Counted from the stretch's first letter, positions 22,759 through 39,534 are shown. The stretch: 64,000 nt of DNA from Alnus glutinosa (GCF_958979055.1 NC_084890.1:310001-374000); one strand, 5' to 3'. Made by a program: numbers and translations. The notes: a model not told the origin generated them from the sequence alone.

Positions 22759-24581
22759 CGTCTTTTTCAATACTTCCATTAGTGATCCATGTAAACTTAA
22801 ACTTTTTTGTTTAAACAAAGTGAATATTTTAATGTTACTAATAAATTATTCTTTTAGGTTAGTCAAAGACTCAAAGTATTAGGAGATGGTGGTGGAGTTA
22901 GAATTTTGATTCAGATGAGTGGGGCCTTTTTTTTAAAAAAAAAAATAAAATTATTATTAAACGAAACGAATGTTGCACCAAAATCAAGTCGTCAAGTCAA
23001 TTCACAAAAAGAAAAAGAAGAAAAGAAAAAGAAAAAGTCGTGTGGTGGTTGAAGGTGGCGAGATCTCAAAATGGAAGAAAGGCTTAATAAAAAAAAAATC
23101 ACACATTGTAACTAATTCTCTCTCTATTCATCTTTTTTTCTGTACCAAGTCAACACAGAAGAACCCAAGAACAACTACAATAAATGCTCTAGCATTTGTC
23201 AATCATAAATACCCATTTTTCGTATCACTTTTACACCATTGAGGAATGAGAGTGAAATATGTGAAGAGAAATTTCAACACCGGTAATGCTATAAGTAGAA
23301 TGTTTATTATTTTTTATCCCTATAAAGGTAATGGTACTTTTAAAATTTACAATAATGTTTTTTTTTACACAAAATTTACAATAAATTAAAACCTAATGAA
23401 AGATTTCCCTCCTTGGCGTGTCCTGTTTGTTCGAAGAGAGGGTAATGCCGTTGCACATCACCTGGCTCAATTGATTGTTTCCAATTACATTTTTCGGGTT
23501 TGGGTCGAGTCTTTTTCGAACTCTGTCCATGACTTTGTAAGTTTGGATAAATGGAGACTTTCCCCAGTTTAATGAAGTTTTTGTTTGTTTATCAAAAAAT
23601 AATAATAATAATAATAATTTTAATAGTCATATAAAAATAAAAGTCTTATTTATAACATTATTCCAGAGAATTATGGGCCTCGTTAAATTATTATTATTAT
23701 TATTATTATTATTATGTTTTTAAGGTATTGGAAGGTTTGTTCATTTGTTGATAGATATGGGTGGATTGGAAGGGCATTTGAGTACTTTAAATTCCAGGAA
23801 GGGCAATTTGGTATAAGTCGTTCCCTCATTTGGATGAGTAATAAAACCTGAGTTAACCCAACCGGTTCGGCCTACTCCGGCCTTTATGCCGCAAGTCCAC
23901 AGAAACAACTGCCTCTGTGTTGCGACGACGCCGTTGCCACTGACGAGACAAATCTACTCCACGTAGGTATGCAATAAATTACTACTTTTTCTATTTTTTT
24001 TTTTTTTTTTTTTTTGTTATTGGAATTCTGTGTACTTTCTCCAAGTAGAACTGTAGAAGGTTGATTTATTTTATTATTTTAGTGGGAAGGTAAAATTGTA
24101 AATATGCGTACATAATTAAGTAAAAGCGTCAATCGGGATGATATGTATACATTCTTAATTATTTAATTAAGCGGTTTCCCTGTAAGTCGTAGGACACCTA
24201 TTTCGCGTATGTTTAGGAATCCTTGAGAGAAGGCGGGCTTATATAAACACAAGTTTAGTTGTTCACAAAATAATTCCTACACAATTTGTGTTGCCGTTGT
24301 CTCTGCTGTGGTGCAGCCCCTGCAAGCTTATTTGGTTAGTCTTCCTATCAATTTATGATCTCGTTCCGAATAATAGCATCTGTTTTGTGCTCCCAATTTT
24401 TACTATTGCCCTGTTTGCCGTCTGGTTTTTAATTTTTTCTTTTCTTTTCTTTTCCAGGAAAAAAACTTCTATTATTGATAGTTTTTGTTAAAAAAAAAAA
24501 AAAAAAACTGATTTGTGCTAATTAGATTGTGGTAGTAGCTAGGACGTTTCTGCTGGCTTGGAAGAAGTTTTCGACCTTAAG
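21456..24581. other. Spacer between CZIB copy 2 and F-box gene 2, with internal duplication
   Basis: Begins like the unit 1 spacer, then carries an extra segment: the block at 21942-22190 (TTTTAATGTTACTAATAAATT ... GGTGGCGAGATCTCAAAATG) recurs at 22815-23080. This accounts for the larger spacing in unit 2. Between them lies a poly(T) run (22720-22758). A TATA candidate TATATAAA is at 24240-24247, 340 bp upstream of the F-box start. A LINE remnant is listed separately. No gene is visible. Confidence 0.6.
23397..23612 (+). mobile_element. 5'-truncated LINE fragment (end of RNase H domain plus A-rich tail)
   Basis: A frame reads FPPWRVLFVRREGNAVAHHL followed by AQLIVSNY and ends at a stop near 23572; this is the usual C-terminal end of plant LINE RNase H-like domains. 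The 3' end is ATCAAAAAATAATAATAAT, an A-rich tail. The paralogous site in unit 1 (about 14830-14850, AAAACCTAATAATAATTC) lacks it, so insertion followed the tandem duplication. Only about 215 bp was inserted. Confidence 0.78.
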
Positions 24582-27905
<3,324 letters not shown>

Positions 27906-29489
27906 TGAGATCAAGAACTGTACAGAATGTGCATATGAAAAGATTCTAAAAATAGCTAGTATCTTTTAAAGAATACATATATAGTTCTTTGAATTTGTCT
28001 CATTTTGAATCGTCTAATAGAATCATTTGACTTGGATCTGTTGATGTTTATTTTTATTTTAATTAAATATTGTAGAAGATAGAATGTCTTGTAAGATTTA
28101 TACGGGCATTCATCAACTTGTCATACATAATAAAAATTTCTTGTTTATTTTTCAATGTTAGTAACTAGTATTATTATGTTCTTAATTTCAAGTTATTTGG
28201 AACGATTCTAAATTAATTTTAGCGGATGGATAGTGTAGTATATCCGTGGCAGTGGAGCTATTGATGTTGTCTCATTGAGTTGAATTAATCAATGTTCTCA
28301 ACCAATTTTCATGTCATTTGGCATATTAAGATAGGAAGTATGCTATTTATAGGCTAGTCTGAAATGTTGGGCCGAGGTTTAGGTCATGATTGGATTAGAA
28401 AACTAGCATTAAAATATAGTGAATCTTCTAGTCGTCACATCCTTTATGGATTGGAATGGTCTTGTAAATGCAATGTCTTAATTCGATCATAAATATAAAT
28501 TAAGTATTGGTCACTGTTAATTACAAGCTAATAGAAGCACTATATAGTATATATATACTACCGGTTGTGTTTCATTCTTTCCTTTTCCCTTCCGTCTGAG
28601 AGACTTCTAGAGAGCTTCTTGTCTCTCTCTCTCTCTCTCTTCACCCAAATGATTTCCTTTTGGTAGAGAGTAGAGACTACCTTAAATTTATGAAGAACAT
28701 ATGCATGATCCAACCAATAAAATGTTAATTAAATTAAAAATAATTTAATAGTAGAATATTGCCAAGACTACGAGGAGTAATTTGAACCATTACCACTCCC
28801 ATATATGCATATGGCTTGTGATATAACTGTAACGTACATTTACATTTAATTATCTACTTAAGCCAACATATATATTATTGGGTTAAATAGTTCTTGAAAA
28901 CCTTTTTTTTTTTTTTTTTTTGAACGGAAACGATAATCTATCATTGATATGATGAAAAGCCCAAGGCTTACAACTTGAAAATAAGGGACAAGCCCCCTCA
29001 TTCTCTAAATCAGAAGGATCTGGCTTAATAAACAGCTGCTTAAGCATAAATACATCTTTCTTTCTTTTTTTTCTTTCTTTCTTTTTTTTTTTTTTTTTTG
29101 TAAAAAAACTGTTGAATTACCACTTGTTCTAAAAACTTAAACCGATTGGAAGAGATGAATTTAATCACTTAATTTATATTCTAACAAAACTATTAATTTC
29201 TGTTCTTTTTTTTTTTTTTTTGGGGAGGGTCGGGAGTTGTCCATCCACACTCACCACATTCATCCCTAAATGGGCAATTGCGAAGTGTCAAGGTTATTTT
29301 TTTTTCTTTTCAGTTAATTCACTAAATTAACCAAGATTGTAAAAAACTTAAATTATTAGTTAAGAGTTTATAACCAAAAAAAAAAAAAAACTTCAAATAA
29401 CCTAAATATGTAAAAAACATTAACCCAAATGATTAAAAACAAAAGTACATAGTTCAACAAACCGGCAGAGATCTAGCTAGCTAGCTAGC
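27906..29489. other. 3' flank of F-box gene 2 and unit junction
   Basis: Paralogous to the flank of gene 1 up to about 28890, including a (CT)n tract at 28623-28640. No gene is visible. It contains a LINE-like tail described separately. Unit 3 sequence (as at 12386 and 19960) resumes at about 29100. Confidence 0.6.
28902..29099 (-). mobile_element. Poly(A)-tailed retroelement tail (LINE-like 3' end)
   Basis: A T-run followed by GAACGGAAACGATAATC and CCCAAGGCTTACAAC has the look of a LINE or LINE-mobilised 3' end on the minus strand. It replaces sequence that is present at this place in the right arm (about 38700-38790). The far end merges into TTTC and T runs near 29058-29099, so the boundaries are uncertain. 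Confidence 0.5.
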
Positions 29490-30248
29490 CGCCTAATTCT
29501 TACTAAAAAATAGAGTTAGTTTTTTAGCCACTGCTGCATGGCCGTTAAAGTCTTGAATCCATTGTTCAGAGAGATCAAAATCTTCAAAAACTTGGTCGTT
29601 CTCCTGTGAAAAAAAAAAAAAAAATTCCAAACAAAATAAACTACATATTTATCTATACATACATATAAATTGTTTAATTTTTTGAAACAAAGTTATGGAA
29701 AAGAGAAGTAAAATAAACAAAATTAGTACCGTTGTTATTTTCCAGCTCCTGCCAAACGAGAAGCCTACTAGTTTTGCTCCAAAATAATCAAGTTTAACAA
29801 TATCTACAGATTCTCCTTCGTCAAAATTTTCATGACGAAATATGTTCCCTGTCTTTGATATAGTGATTCGCCATTTTTGATACATATGGCAAATTGGGCA
29901 CTAAAATTCAAAAAAAAAAAAAAAAAAAAAAACCAAACAATTGAGTCAAGTAGAAAAACAAATCATAAAAAACTACCGTAAATAAAAGAAAACAAACATT
30001 CTCTTTGATAGTTGATCCTAATGAACCACTCACATGATTCACATTCTGGCATAAAAACCGATTTCGATCTTCATATATATACAAAATTTATAAAAAAAAA
30101 AAAGAAAAAAAAAAGAGAAAATTATAGTAAAGAATAATTAAAAGGAGAATCAAACCGTGAAATTGTGAACTTGTTCTATATCATCATTGAGTTCAACAAC
30201 ATTGACATATTCTATATAAGCTTTTATTTTTAACATGAAAGTCTTCAT
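29490..30248 (-). pseudogene. CZIB/DUF866-type gene, copy 3, first CxxC lost
   Basis: ATG at 30248 and exon 1 as in copy 1. In the second exon the first CxxC-coding bases and the usual acceptor are replaced by GATCGAAATCGGTTTTTATG, so only the second half of that exon remains (CQNVNHVSGSLGS). Exon 3 keeps CPIC and the strand ending WKIT. Exon 4 hits an early stop (KNTLFF-type divergence near 29510). Shares derived bases with copy 4 in the inverted arm. Probable pseudogene. Confidence 0.78.
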
Positions 30249-30706
30249 CGCTAAGGGGAAATCGAGAAGGAATCGGTAAGAGAGTTGGTCATATGGAAGT
30301 GAAGATGAAGATCAGAGACGGTTTAATAATGCGAACAAGGAACTACTTATTTATAGACAGATTTGGATGGTTATTTTGTTAAACAATGCATGCTATTAAC
30401 ATATCTAAAGAGTATTGGTATATTATTCACATAAAACTTGCATGACCCACTCGTAAGTCATGAACAATATATGCATGCTATTAACAAACAATATATGCAT
30501 GAACTACTACTCATCAGTTTCCAATGTTGGGTCCGTTGGAAACTGATGCATGCATGTGTAAATATTTTTGCAATTATAGCATGTGTTAGAGAGACCAGCC
30601 TCTTGAATTCAATTTATGGGTTAGTCATAGCATTGAAAGGCCTAGCAACTATTTATGTTATTTGAGCCTTTAAGGCTATAATAACTACTTCTTCTTCTTT
30701 TTTCTT

Positions 30707-30747
<41 letters not shown>

Positions 30748-31458
30748 CAAGTGAATATTTTAATGTTACTAATAAATTATTCTTTTTAGGTTAGTCAAAG
30801 TATTAGGAGACAGTGACAGAGTTAGAATTTTGATTCGGATGAGTCAGACATATATATTTTTTTTTAAACGAGTCAGACCTCTTAATCTTAACCCACTCAC
30901 TTCGTGTTTGGTTCGTAGATTGTATAAAAATCATACAGTCCTAAATGTCGTATAATGGGTTCAAGTCATGTTAAGGCATAGGTATAAAGTATGTAAATTA
31001 AGCCAAATTAAATGAGTCAAACTATCAACTATAACCTATTAATTTTTTGTTATATTCTCATCAAATTTGTGAATAGTATAAAACATTAAAATAAGTGGTA
31101 TGCATACTCTAAAGTGTTCACTCATAAGTACTCACTCCTTGATACGTTTGCAAAAATTATCATATAATAAAATAATAAATAAAAATACATATAGATATAT
31201 AGGTATAGCATCAAATGGAGAAGTGCTTGGAGAATGTTAGCACTTGGGAGCAATGGGAGTAAATTTAACATTTCTAAAAAAAAAAAATTGGAGGCCCGAA
31301 TTTCCATGGGTTCATTGAAGGCAATAGGCATAGCAATATAGCATATTCCAAAATGCAAACGACAAAACGTGCGCCTCTCAGCCTCTGGTCGTAAAGGCAC
31401 ATATTCCCTTTCTGCCATTGGCTATTGCGGGCTCTGCCGCTTACACTTTTTGCACGCA
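30249..31458. other. Spacer to the PGLP2 gene, including the end of the inverted repeat arm
   Basis: Continues the left arm to about 31080, with the GCATGCTATTAAC repeats upstream of CZIB copy 3 (30390-30500) and a T-run at 30709-30744. From 31081 to 31458 the sequence is unique and should hold the PGLP2 promoter and leader. I see no sure TATA box there. Confidence 0.55.
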
Positions 31459-34400
31459 ATGGACGTCGCAAGAGGCGCCGCTCAGCTTCTCTCTTCCCAG
31501 AGCGTCGGAGATCTTCTCGATTCCGTCGAAGCTTTTCTCTTCGACTGCGACGGTCTCATTCATTTATACTTCTCCACTATTTACTTCTTCTTCTTCTTCT
31601 TCTTCTTCTTGTTTGTGTTTGTATATATTACTGTCTCTTTGTTTGGTATTTCAATTCTAATCTCAATATTCTTGTTGTATATAATTATTACTACGAATGA
31701 TCTGGGTTTTTATACACAGGTGTGATATGGAAGGGTGATACACTTATTGATGGCGTTCCACAGACATTGGATATGCTTCGCTCCAAGGCACGCGCCCACT
31801 TTCTCACTCTCTCTTGCTTCCATTTTTCTTTTTCTTTTTTGTTCGAGATTCTCGAAGTTCTTACTAATTTCCTTTGCTTCCTAACACATTTTTCAGGGAA
31901 AGAAGTTGGTGTTTGTGACCAATAATTCCACAAAATCAAGGAGGCAATACGCTAAGAAATTTCATTCCTTGGGAATTTCCGTCACTGAGGTTTTTTTCTC
32001 AATTCCAATTCCAATAGACTTTTTCAGAAACAATTATGAGTACTACTTTCTAAATGCTGATTCTCTCCCATTTTTGTTTTTGTAGGACGAGATATTCTGC
32101 TCATCCTTTGCGGCTGCTATGTTCTTGAAGGTCAACAATTTTCCAAGAGAAAAAAAGGTTCATTATGCTTCTATTCACATATTTTCTTTTAATTTTTGAA
32201 TATCCATTTACCTCAAATAAAAAATACAAGTAATTTTCGTTTAATTTCCTAGAGAATTAGAAGCAGATAATGCTAATTAACTACTAAGAATGAAATGTAT
32301 AGCAGTACTCAAACTTGACACCCAAAGCCAAAAAACCATTTTAGAGTCCCATTGTCCTATAGTTGGATGTGTTTATCAATTGAGATCTGGTTTGTTGTTT
32401 AAAATCCAACATTAGGTGGATCTAATAACTAGTTTTTCGCAATTCATGACTTATTTGTTAGTCCACAAATTGGATGGTCTAGTGCTGGTGAATTTGCATG
32501 CATTGTGTGTCATAATTAGTTTGTGATTGTCGCCACAAGTTTGTTCCTTTCACAGGTTTATGTGATAGGTGAGGAAGGTATATTGGAAGAGCTGGAGCTT
32601 GCTGGATTTACTGGTCTTGGTGGCCCGGTAATTTATTCATTTCTTTTTTCAAAATGAAGTTTATAAGCTTGCAGATAAGATATATATCCCATATGCTCAA
32701 CTGCATTTTCAGTCTTTATTTCCTAGCTTTTCATGAATGGCGTCAACAGTTTTTGAGGTCAAATTAAGCACGTTCTGTAGTTTTGGCACTCCCCCAACTG
32801 GCCAGGTTATCTGGTTGCCAATAAATTGGGTTTTGCCTCGTGCCATTAGGGCAGAAACCCTTGAGTTTAAGCCATAGGTATGCTAATGAAAGCAAGTTAT
32901 TGCAGGAAGATGGCAAAAAGACAGTACAGCTGAAACCAAATTGCCTCTTTGAACATGAAAAGACTGTAATGTATCAGATTGACTCTAATTTGTTTGAAAA
33001 TTTTACTTTGTGTTGTTTGCTTGCTATTAAAATGCTTCAGAACTCCTATTCCCAGGTTGGAGCTGTTGTTGTTGGACTAGACCAGTATATTAACTATTAC
33101 AAGCTTCAGTAAGAAAGTCTAAATTCCTTGTTTCCCTCTCCCCTATGTAATGCCTGCTACCTGTTGACTTTTACAGTTTCGATTACATGCCTTAAGGAAT
33201 CCCTTGAATACAAACCGCTTAAACGTGTGACATTCTTGTCTGATGCAGGCTGCTAATGGGAGGTCTAGACCTCTATAAACTTTGTTGACTCTTTGAAAGA
33301 AGTTATCAAAACATTCTAAAGGAAATATATACATGTTCCAGAAGAGATTGTCTTTATTTAATCTTTTGATACTCAACTTGTCATGGCTTTCACCTCTATA
33401 ATTTCTCTTGTGGGTCGTAACTATTAAGTCTTTACAATTTATTTTCTTAACTTAACTTTCTTAGCCCCTTTTCATTTGTTTCTTCATAATCTGTTGGATT
33501 AACTCAAAACCAAACGCTTGTTGACCTTTGCAAAGGTTATAACCAACATTGCATTCAAGATCTCAGATGCTCAACGCAATTCATGAGGGAACTTCTCTGC
33601 ATAGAGAATTGAATAGTATCATGGTCATTTTTTCTACTATAAGAATTCTGACCTCTTGAATTCTAAAATGCAATGCTAATTGTTGCTTTGTAATATATTT
33701 AAAATTTCATATTACGAGCTGTTTACTGCTTTGTTTTTGCTGATTCGTCTAAAACATTCAAGCTTTCAACTGGCAGATATGGAACCCTTTGCATTCGTGA
33801 GAATCCTGGATGCCTTTTCATTGCTACTAACCGTGATGCAGTTGGACATATGACTGATTTGCAAGAGTGGCCTGGTTTCTTTTTCACTTTCAATCTTCAC
33901 TTGAAGAAAGTTGGCTTAGTAAGCAACTTTGACAGAGTCCCTCATAATGTTTCAATTTGAATTTCAGGTGCAGGGTGTATGGTGGCTGCTATTTGTGGAT
34001 CAACCCAGAAGGAGCCTATTGTAGTTGGAAAACCGTCCCCCTTTTTAATGGACTTCTTACTACAAAAGTAAGTGTTCTAATTGGATCATTTTATAAATTA
34101 TCGTCATGTAAATTCAGGCACATAATCGACTTTAGAGCTTGTCTTTTGACTGAAATCCCATGCTTTAATCAGAACTGTATAGTTATGACAAAAAAAAAAA
34201 GTGTAATAAGTTGGGAGCCATGTAGTTTAAGAGCCAAAGTGAAATTGGAGCAGATAAACTGAAAGGTTGTAGAATACATGCAGACTACAGAGATTAAAAG
34301 AGTGGTATAGCATAATGATAGATCCTGTTGACATAATTAATCACACTTTGTTGTTGGATTTAATATCAAATTTAGTTTAGGAGAATTTTTATACTGGTAT

Positions 34401-34723
34401 TTTTTTTTTTTGCAGATTTCAAATCAGTTGCTCGAAAATGTGTATGGTGGGTGATAGATTAGATACTGATATCTTATTTGGACAGAATGCTGGATGCAAA
34501 ACTCTTCTTGTACTTTCAGGTACACGGTTCTCTTCTTAGAATGATCAGGAGTAGTTTTAACTTTGAGGGGTTACTAGTCCTCCATTAATTTGCTGAGGCT
34601 CATGAAACTGCTGTGATTGCAGGAGTAACAAGTCAACCAACTCTTCAAGACCCTTCAAATAATATCAAACCAGATTATTACACACAGAAAATTTCTGACA
34701 TTTTGGGACTATTGGGACCATAA
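31459..34723 (+). CDS. PGLP2: Phosphoglycolate phosphatase, cytosolic PGLP2 type
   Basis: A HAD-superfamily phosphatase that hydrolyses 2-phosphoglycolate to glycolate. Eleven exons: 31459-31552, 31720-31787, 31897-31989, 32086-32157, 32556-32627, 32906-32965, 33056-33108, 33777-33874, 33968-34067, 34416-34519 and 34623-34723. They join in frame into 304 residues. HAD motifs: motif I FDCDGVIW (Asp29, Asp31), motif II FVTNNS, motif III Lys in VVGKPSPF, motif [21 protein letters not shown] and [12 protein letters not shown] are also family hallmarks. There is no N-terminal extension, so it is the cytosolic isoform type, not chloroplast PGLP1. Intron 2 has a GC donor (AAG/GCACGC); no GT that keeps the frame is nearby. 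The gene occupies the unique loop between two inverted repeat arms. No broken codon seen. Confidence 0.95.
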
Positions 34724-35127
34724 CCCAACATTCTTTCGGTCCATTTATTTATCCTGGGGGTAATTATTGCTTACAGGCATTATCTTGTACTAGATGGGTT
34801 TTCTTTTTGTAAAATGATTCTACTTCCAAATATTTTTCACTGGACTTGGAGTACTCCAATGGGTGGAGACCACAGTAATAGCTATGCACTCTTGATTCAT
34901 TAGCAACAGTATTATATTTATCTTCCTTTGTCCCTCGCAATGAGATCCCTTTTTTTTTGAAGCAATGAGATCCCTTTAATTTGTTATCTCCTCTCTCCAT
35001 AATCCTGCTAATGCTGTTTCTTAATGCCCATTAGTGTCTGTGGGCGATGAATCAAAAAATTGGAAATAAATAACCCTTTACACCATCTTTTTGACACCAT
35101 GAGAAGACTGCACAGTTTTGACACCAA
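34724..35127. other. 3' flank of PGLP2, no gene seen
   Basis: Presumed 3' UTR and terminator region. No strong plant polyadenylation signal stands out; the sequence is of mixed composition. Confidence 0.5.
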
Positions 35128-35345
35128 TGGTACTAATTTTGGCAATTTTACTTTTCTTTTCCATAACTTTGTTTCAAAAATTTAAACAATTTACATGTAT
35201 GTCTAGATAAATATGTAATTTATTTTGTTTGGAATTTTTATTTTTTTTCTTCGTGAGGATAACGACCAAGTCTCTGAACAATTAATGGATTTAGAAGAAA
35301 CTAACTTCACTTTTTGCTAAGAATCAGGCTGCTAGCTAGGTCTAA
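35128..35345 (+). pseudogene. CZIB/DUF866-type gene fragment, copy 5 (intron 3 plus remnant of exon 4)
   Basis: Starts within GGTACTAATTTTGGCAATTT, follows the CZIB intron 3 sequence (CATAACTTTGTTTCAAA), then a decayed exon 4: GATAACGACCAAGTCTCTGA, an internal deletion, and GAATCAGGCTGCTAGCTAGG at the end, which matches the 3' end of copy 2. Not coding. It lies between PGLP2 and the right arm. Confidence 0.75.
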
Positions 35346-36749
35346 AATTTAAGGGCACAAAACTAAAAAAATAATAATAATAATAATAAAATAGGTGTTA
35401 AAATTTTAATTTTAAAAAAATTATAATAATATTTTTAAATTTTTTTGGGAAAACATGGTGGCTTGGGCCCCCAAGCCACCATTTGTTTCCGCCACCGAGT
35501 ACCTGTACCACTCCTCTTAATTTTTTATATTACTCGCGAATTTAATACGAATCAACACAAAATTAATAGGTTATAGTTGATAGTTTGACCCGTTTAATTA
35601 GGCTTGATTTACATATTTTATACCTTGCCTCAACATGACTTGAACTCTTAATACGACATTTAGGACTGACAATTTTTGACACGTCCTACAAACCCAACAC
35701 AAAATTAGTGGGTTAGGATTGAGGGGTCTAATCCGTTTATTTAAAGAAGTCAAGTTAGGGTTGACTTATATGATTTTATATTCATATTTCAACATGACCC
35801 AAATCCGATACATGAACAAGAATTTCCACTCTTGGTTACAACCATTTTACCATACTAGTTAGAAACTTAAGATATGTTTAGTGTTAGTGTTCAATTGACA
35901 TTGTAATTAAGTCTACTGGTATGTATAAAACATCTATAAAAAAAGGTACAAAATATCTATAAACCAACATAAAAAATTCAAATTGGAGAAGATTTATCTT
36001 CGAATGTTTGGAGGACTACAACTTTTTTACTTATAAATTAAGGTGTTAGTCCATATGACATTAGTCACAGATCTAGTCACACAATCCTAGCCCTTTCTTC
36101 CATTTTGAGTTCTCGCCACCTTCAACCGCCACACATGAACACAAGACTCTTATTTTTTTTTTTTTTTTTGTGAATCGACTTGTTGACTTGATTTGGTTGT
36201 GAAGCTTGTTTCATTTAATAATAATTTAAAAAAAAAAAAAAAATCTTGACTCATCTGAATTAAAATTCTAACTCTGCCATTGTCTCCTAATACTTTGACT
36301 AACCTGAAAAGAATAATCTATTAGTTATTATAGACTTAAAGGCTCAAATAACATAGACATTTTGTATTGACTAGTTGCTAGGTCTTTGAATGCTATGACT
36401 AACCTATAAATTGAATTCAAGAGGCTGGTCTCTCTAACGTACACATGCTATAATTTCAAAAATATTTACACATGCATCGGTTTCCAACGGACCCAACATT
36501 GGAAACTGATGAGTAGTTCATGCATATATTGTTCATGACTTACGAGTGGGTCATGCAAGTTTTATGTGAATAAATACCAATGTTACTCTTTAGATATGTT
36601 AATAGCATGCATTGTTTAACAAAATAACCATCCAAATCTGTCTATAAATAAGTAGTTCCTTGTTCGCATTAAACCATGCATCTTCAATCTTCATCTCCAC
36701 TTCCATATGACCAACTCTCTTACTGATCCCCACTCGCTTTCCCTTAGCA

Positions 36750-37545
36750 ATGAAGACCTTCATGTTAAAAATAAAAGCTTATATAGAATACGTCAATGAT
36801 GTTGAACTCAATGATGATATAGAACAAGTTTTACAATTTCACGGTTTGATTCTCCGATCCTTTTAATTATTCTTTACTATAATTTTCTCTCCTTTTTTTT
36901 TTTTTTTTTTAAAAAAAAATTTTATATATATATATGAAGACCGAAGTGGGTTTTTATGCTAGAAGGTGGATTATGTGAGTAGTTCATTAGGATCAACTAT
37001 TAAAGAGAATGTTTGTTTTCTTTTATTTACGTTAGTTTGTTATGATTTGTTTTTCTACTTTACTCAATTGTTTGGTTTGTATTTTTTTTGAACTTTAGTG
37101 CCCAATTTGCCATTAGGATCAAAAATGGCGAATCACTATATCAAAGACAGGAACATATTTCGTCATAAAAATTTTGACAAAGGGGACTCTGTAGATATTG
37201 TTAAACTTGATTATTTTGGAGCAAAACTAGTAGGCTTCTCGTTTGGCAAGAGCTGGAAAATAACAGCGGTACTACTTTTGTTTATTTTATTTCTTTTTTC
37301 CATAACTTTGCTTCAAAATTTAAACAATTTATATGTATGTATATATATGTAATTTCTTTTTGTTTGGAATATTCTTTTTTCAGGAGAACGGCCAAGTTTT
37401 TGAAGATGTTGATCTTTCTGAACAATGGATTCATAACTTTAACGATCATGCAGTAGTCGTTAAGAAACTTACTACAATTTTATTGAAAGTTAAGTCTCTA
37501 CTGTTAGTTGAACTATGTATTTTTGTTTTTAATCATTTGGGTTAA
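36750..37545 (+). pseudogene. CZIB/DUF866-type gene, copy 4, multiply broken
   Basis: ATG at 36750, MKTFMLKIKAYIEYVNDVEL. A 1 bp insertion near 36830 shifts exon 1. The first CxxC is replaced as in copy 3 (GACCGAAGTGGGTTTTTATG). In exon 3 CPICH is followed by an in-frame TAG (CATTAG, about 37112-37117). Exon 4 is intact up to LTTIL but the normal end is lost by a deletion, so the frame runs on to 37545. A pseudogene, sister to copy 3. Confidence 0.82.
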
Positions 37546-37671
37546 TGTTTTAAAATTTTATGATATTTTAATTTTTTTTTTTAATTATAAACTCTTAACT
37601 AATAATTTAAGTTTTTTACAATCTTGATTTAATCTTCTTTCATTTTCGTATGCAGTAACAAGACAATTAGA

Positions 37672-37833
37672 AGTAATGTTTCTTGCACAACTCTAACAAT
37701 TTTTATTTATTTATTTATTTTTAAGATCAACCATTGAATATTTAGGGCCTACATGTAGGAAAACAAATCTAATAGTTGATTATAAAAAAAATAGTTAGAA
37801 TTGCACAAAAGTTGTACAAGAAACAGTACTCGG
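37672..37833. mobile_element. Short MITE with 8 bp target duplication CAATTAGA
   Basis: A 162 bp element with inverted ends (left AGTAATGTTTCTTGCACAAC; right, on the other strand, GAGTACTGTTTCTTGTACAAC). CAATTAGA lies on both sides (37664-37671, 37834-37841). The paralogous sites downstream of CZIB copies 1 and 2 (about 13065-13080 and 20520-20535) are uninterrupted. An 8 bp duplication suggests a hAT-type element. Its termini resemble those of the palindrome at 56981-57173. Confidence 0.8.
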
Positions 37834-37841
37834 CAATTAGA

Positions 37842-39034
37842 TGGAAAGTACGTTAGATAGAAAGTATCCAAATGTTACTGTTTAATTAAAAAGACTAAAT
37901 ATTGTCCTTTCCAAAAGGAAATAAGACCTCAAATATCTTAATGATTTGAGAAATGTTATACTTTTCAAATTTTTTCTTCAAAAGTTGGTTCTTAATTGAT
38001 GTGTCACCATCCCATAAGATGGTGACACATTTTTCAAAATAATAGATCTTATGGGATGGTAGCACATTACTTGAGAACTAACTTTTAAAAATGAAAATTG
38101 GGAAGTGTAGCATTTTTCTAACGATTTTAGCCATTTTTGGAGGGTTTTTTTTTTTGGGTAATTCCGGAGGGTTAAACAGGATGGGTGTCCCTCCTCAAAA
38201 GGATTTAGATTTTTTATTATTATTATTATTACTTTTTCAGCGAAATAATTAGAATTAACTGAAAAAAAAAAAAAAAAACCTTGCCACTTCGTAATTGTCC
38301 AATTAGGGATGAATGTGGTGAGTGGAAGGACGACTCCCCGGCACCCCGACCCTCTAAGAAAAAAAAAAGAGAAAAAAAGTTAAATTTATAGTTTTTGTTA
38401 AAATATGAAATAAATAATTAAATTCAGTTCTTCTTATCAGTTTAAGCTTAAAAAATTAAAAAATAAAAAAATTCATCATTGAATTCGTGGGACCCACAAA
38501 TTTAATGGTGGATTTTTAATGGAAATAGACAAGAAATGTGTAGAAAAATGAAAACAAACATTTCTAAAAAAAAAAAAAAAAAAAATTCCTAAAAAATTTC
38601 AATCCAACCGGATCCTCTCAAGACTAATTTCTGCGTTTATCCCTGCAACCATTCAAATAAAACTTACGGGAGAAAAAAAAAAAAAAAAAAAAAAACTTGG
38701 GGAGATAGAAAATGAATTATATTGAACAGCACCATTTTCTTTGTTGGGAAATTGACCTGTGATTGAAGTTTAAGTTAACGTTTTCAAGAACTATTTAACC
38801 CGATAATATATATATGTTGGCTTAAGTAGATAATTAAATGTAAATGTACGTTACAGATATATCACAAGCCATATGCATATATGGGAGTGGTAATGGTTCA
38901 AATTACTCCTCGTAGTCTTGGCAATATTCTACTATTAAATTATTTTCAATTTAATTAACATTTTATTGGTTGGATCATGCATATGTTCTTCATAAATTTG
39001 TCTCTACTCTCTAGCAAAAGGAAATCATTTGGGT

Positions 39035-39074
<40 letters not shown>

Positions 39075-39534
39075 AGCTCTCTAGAAGTCTCTCAGACGCA
39101 AGGGAAAAGGAAAGAATGAAACACAACCGGTAGTATATATATACTATATAGTGCTTCTATTAGCCTGTAATTAACAGTGACCAATACTTAATTTATATTT
39201 ATGATCGAATTAAGACATTGCATTTACAAGACCATTTCAATCCATAAAAGGATGTGACGACTAGAAGATTCACTATATTTTAATGCTAGTTTTCTAATAA
39301 GCAAGAAATTTTTGTGATGCATGACAAGTTGATGAATGCCTGAATAAATTATATCTTCTACAATATTTAATTAAAATAAAAATAAACATCAGCAGAATCA
39401 AGTCAAATGATTCTATTAGATGATTCAAAAAAAGTTAACAATATGTGAGACAAATTCAAAGAACTATAAATTCTTTAAAAGATACTATTTTTAGAATCTT
39501 TTCATATGTACATTCTCTACAGTTATTAATCTCA
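37842..39534. other. Right-arm spacer between CZIB copy 4 and the F-box fragment
   Basis: Inverted counterpart of the unit 2/unit 3 junction. Contains A-runs (38567-38584, 38673-38695), CACCATCCCATAAGATGGTG at about 38006-38025, and a (GA)n tract at 39037-39070. No gene is visible. Confidence 0.6.
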
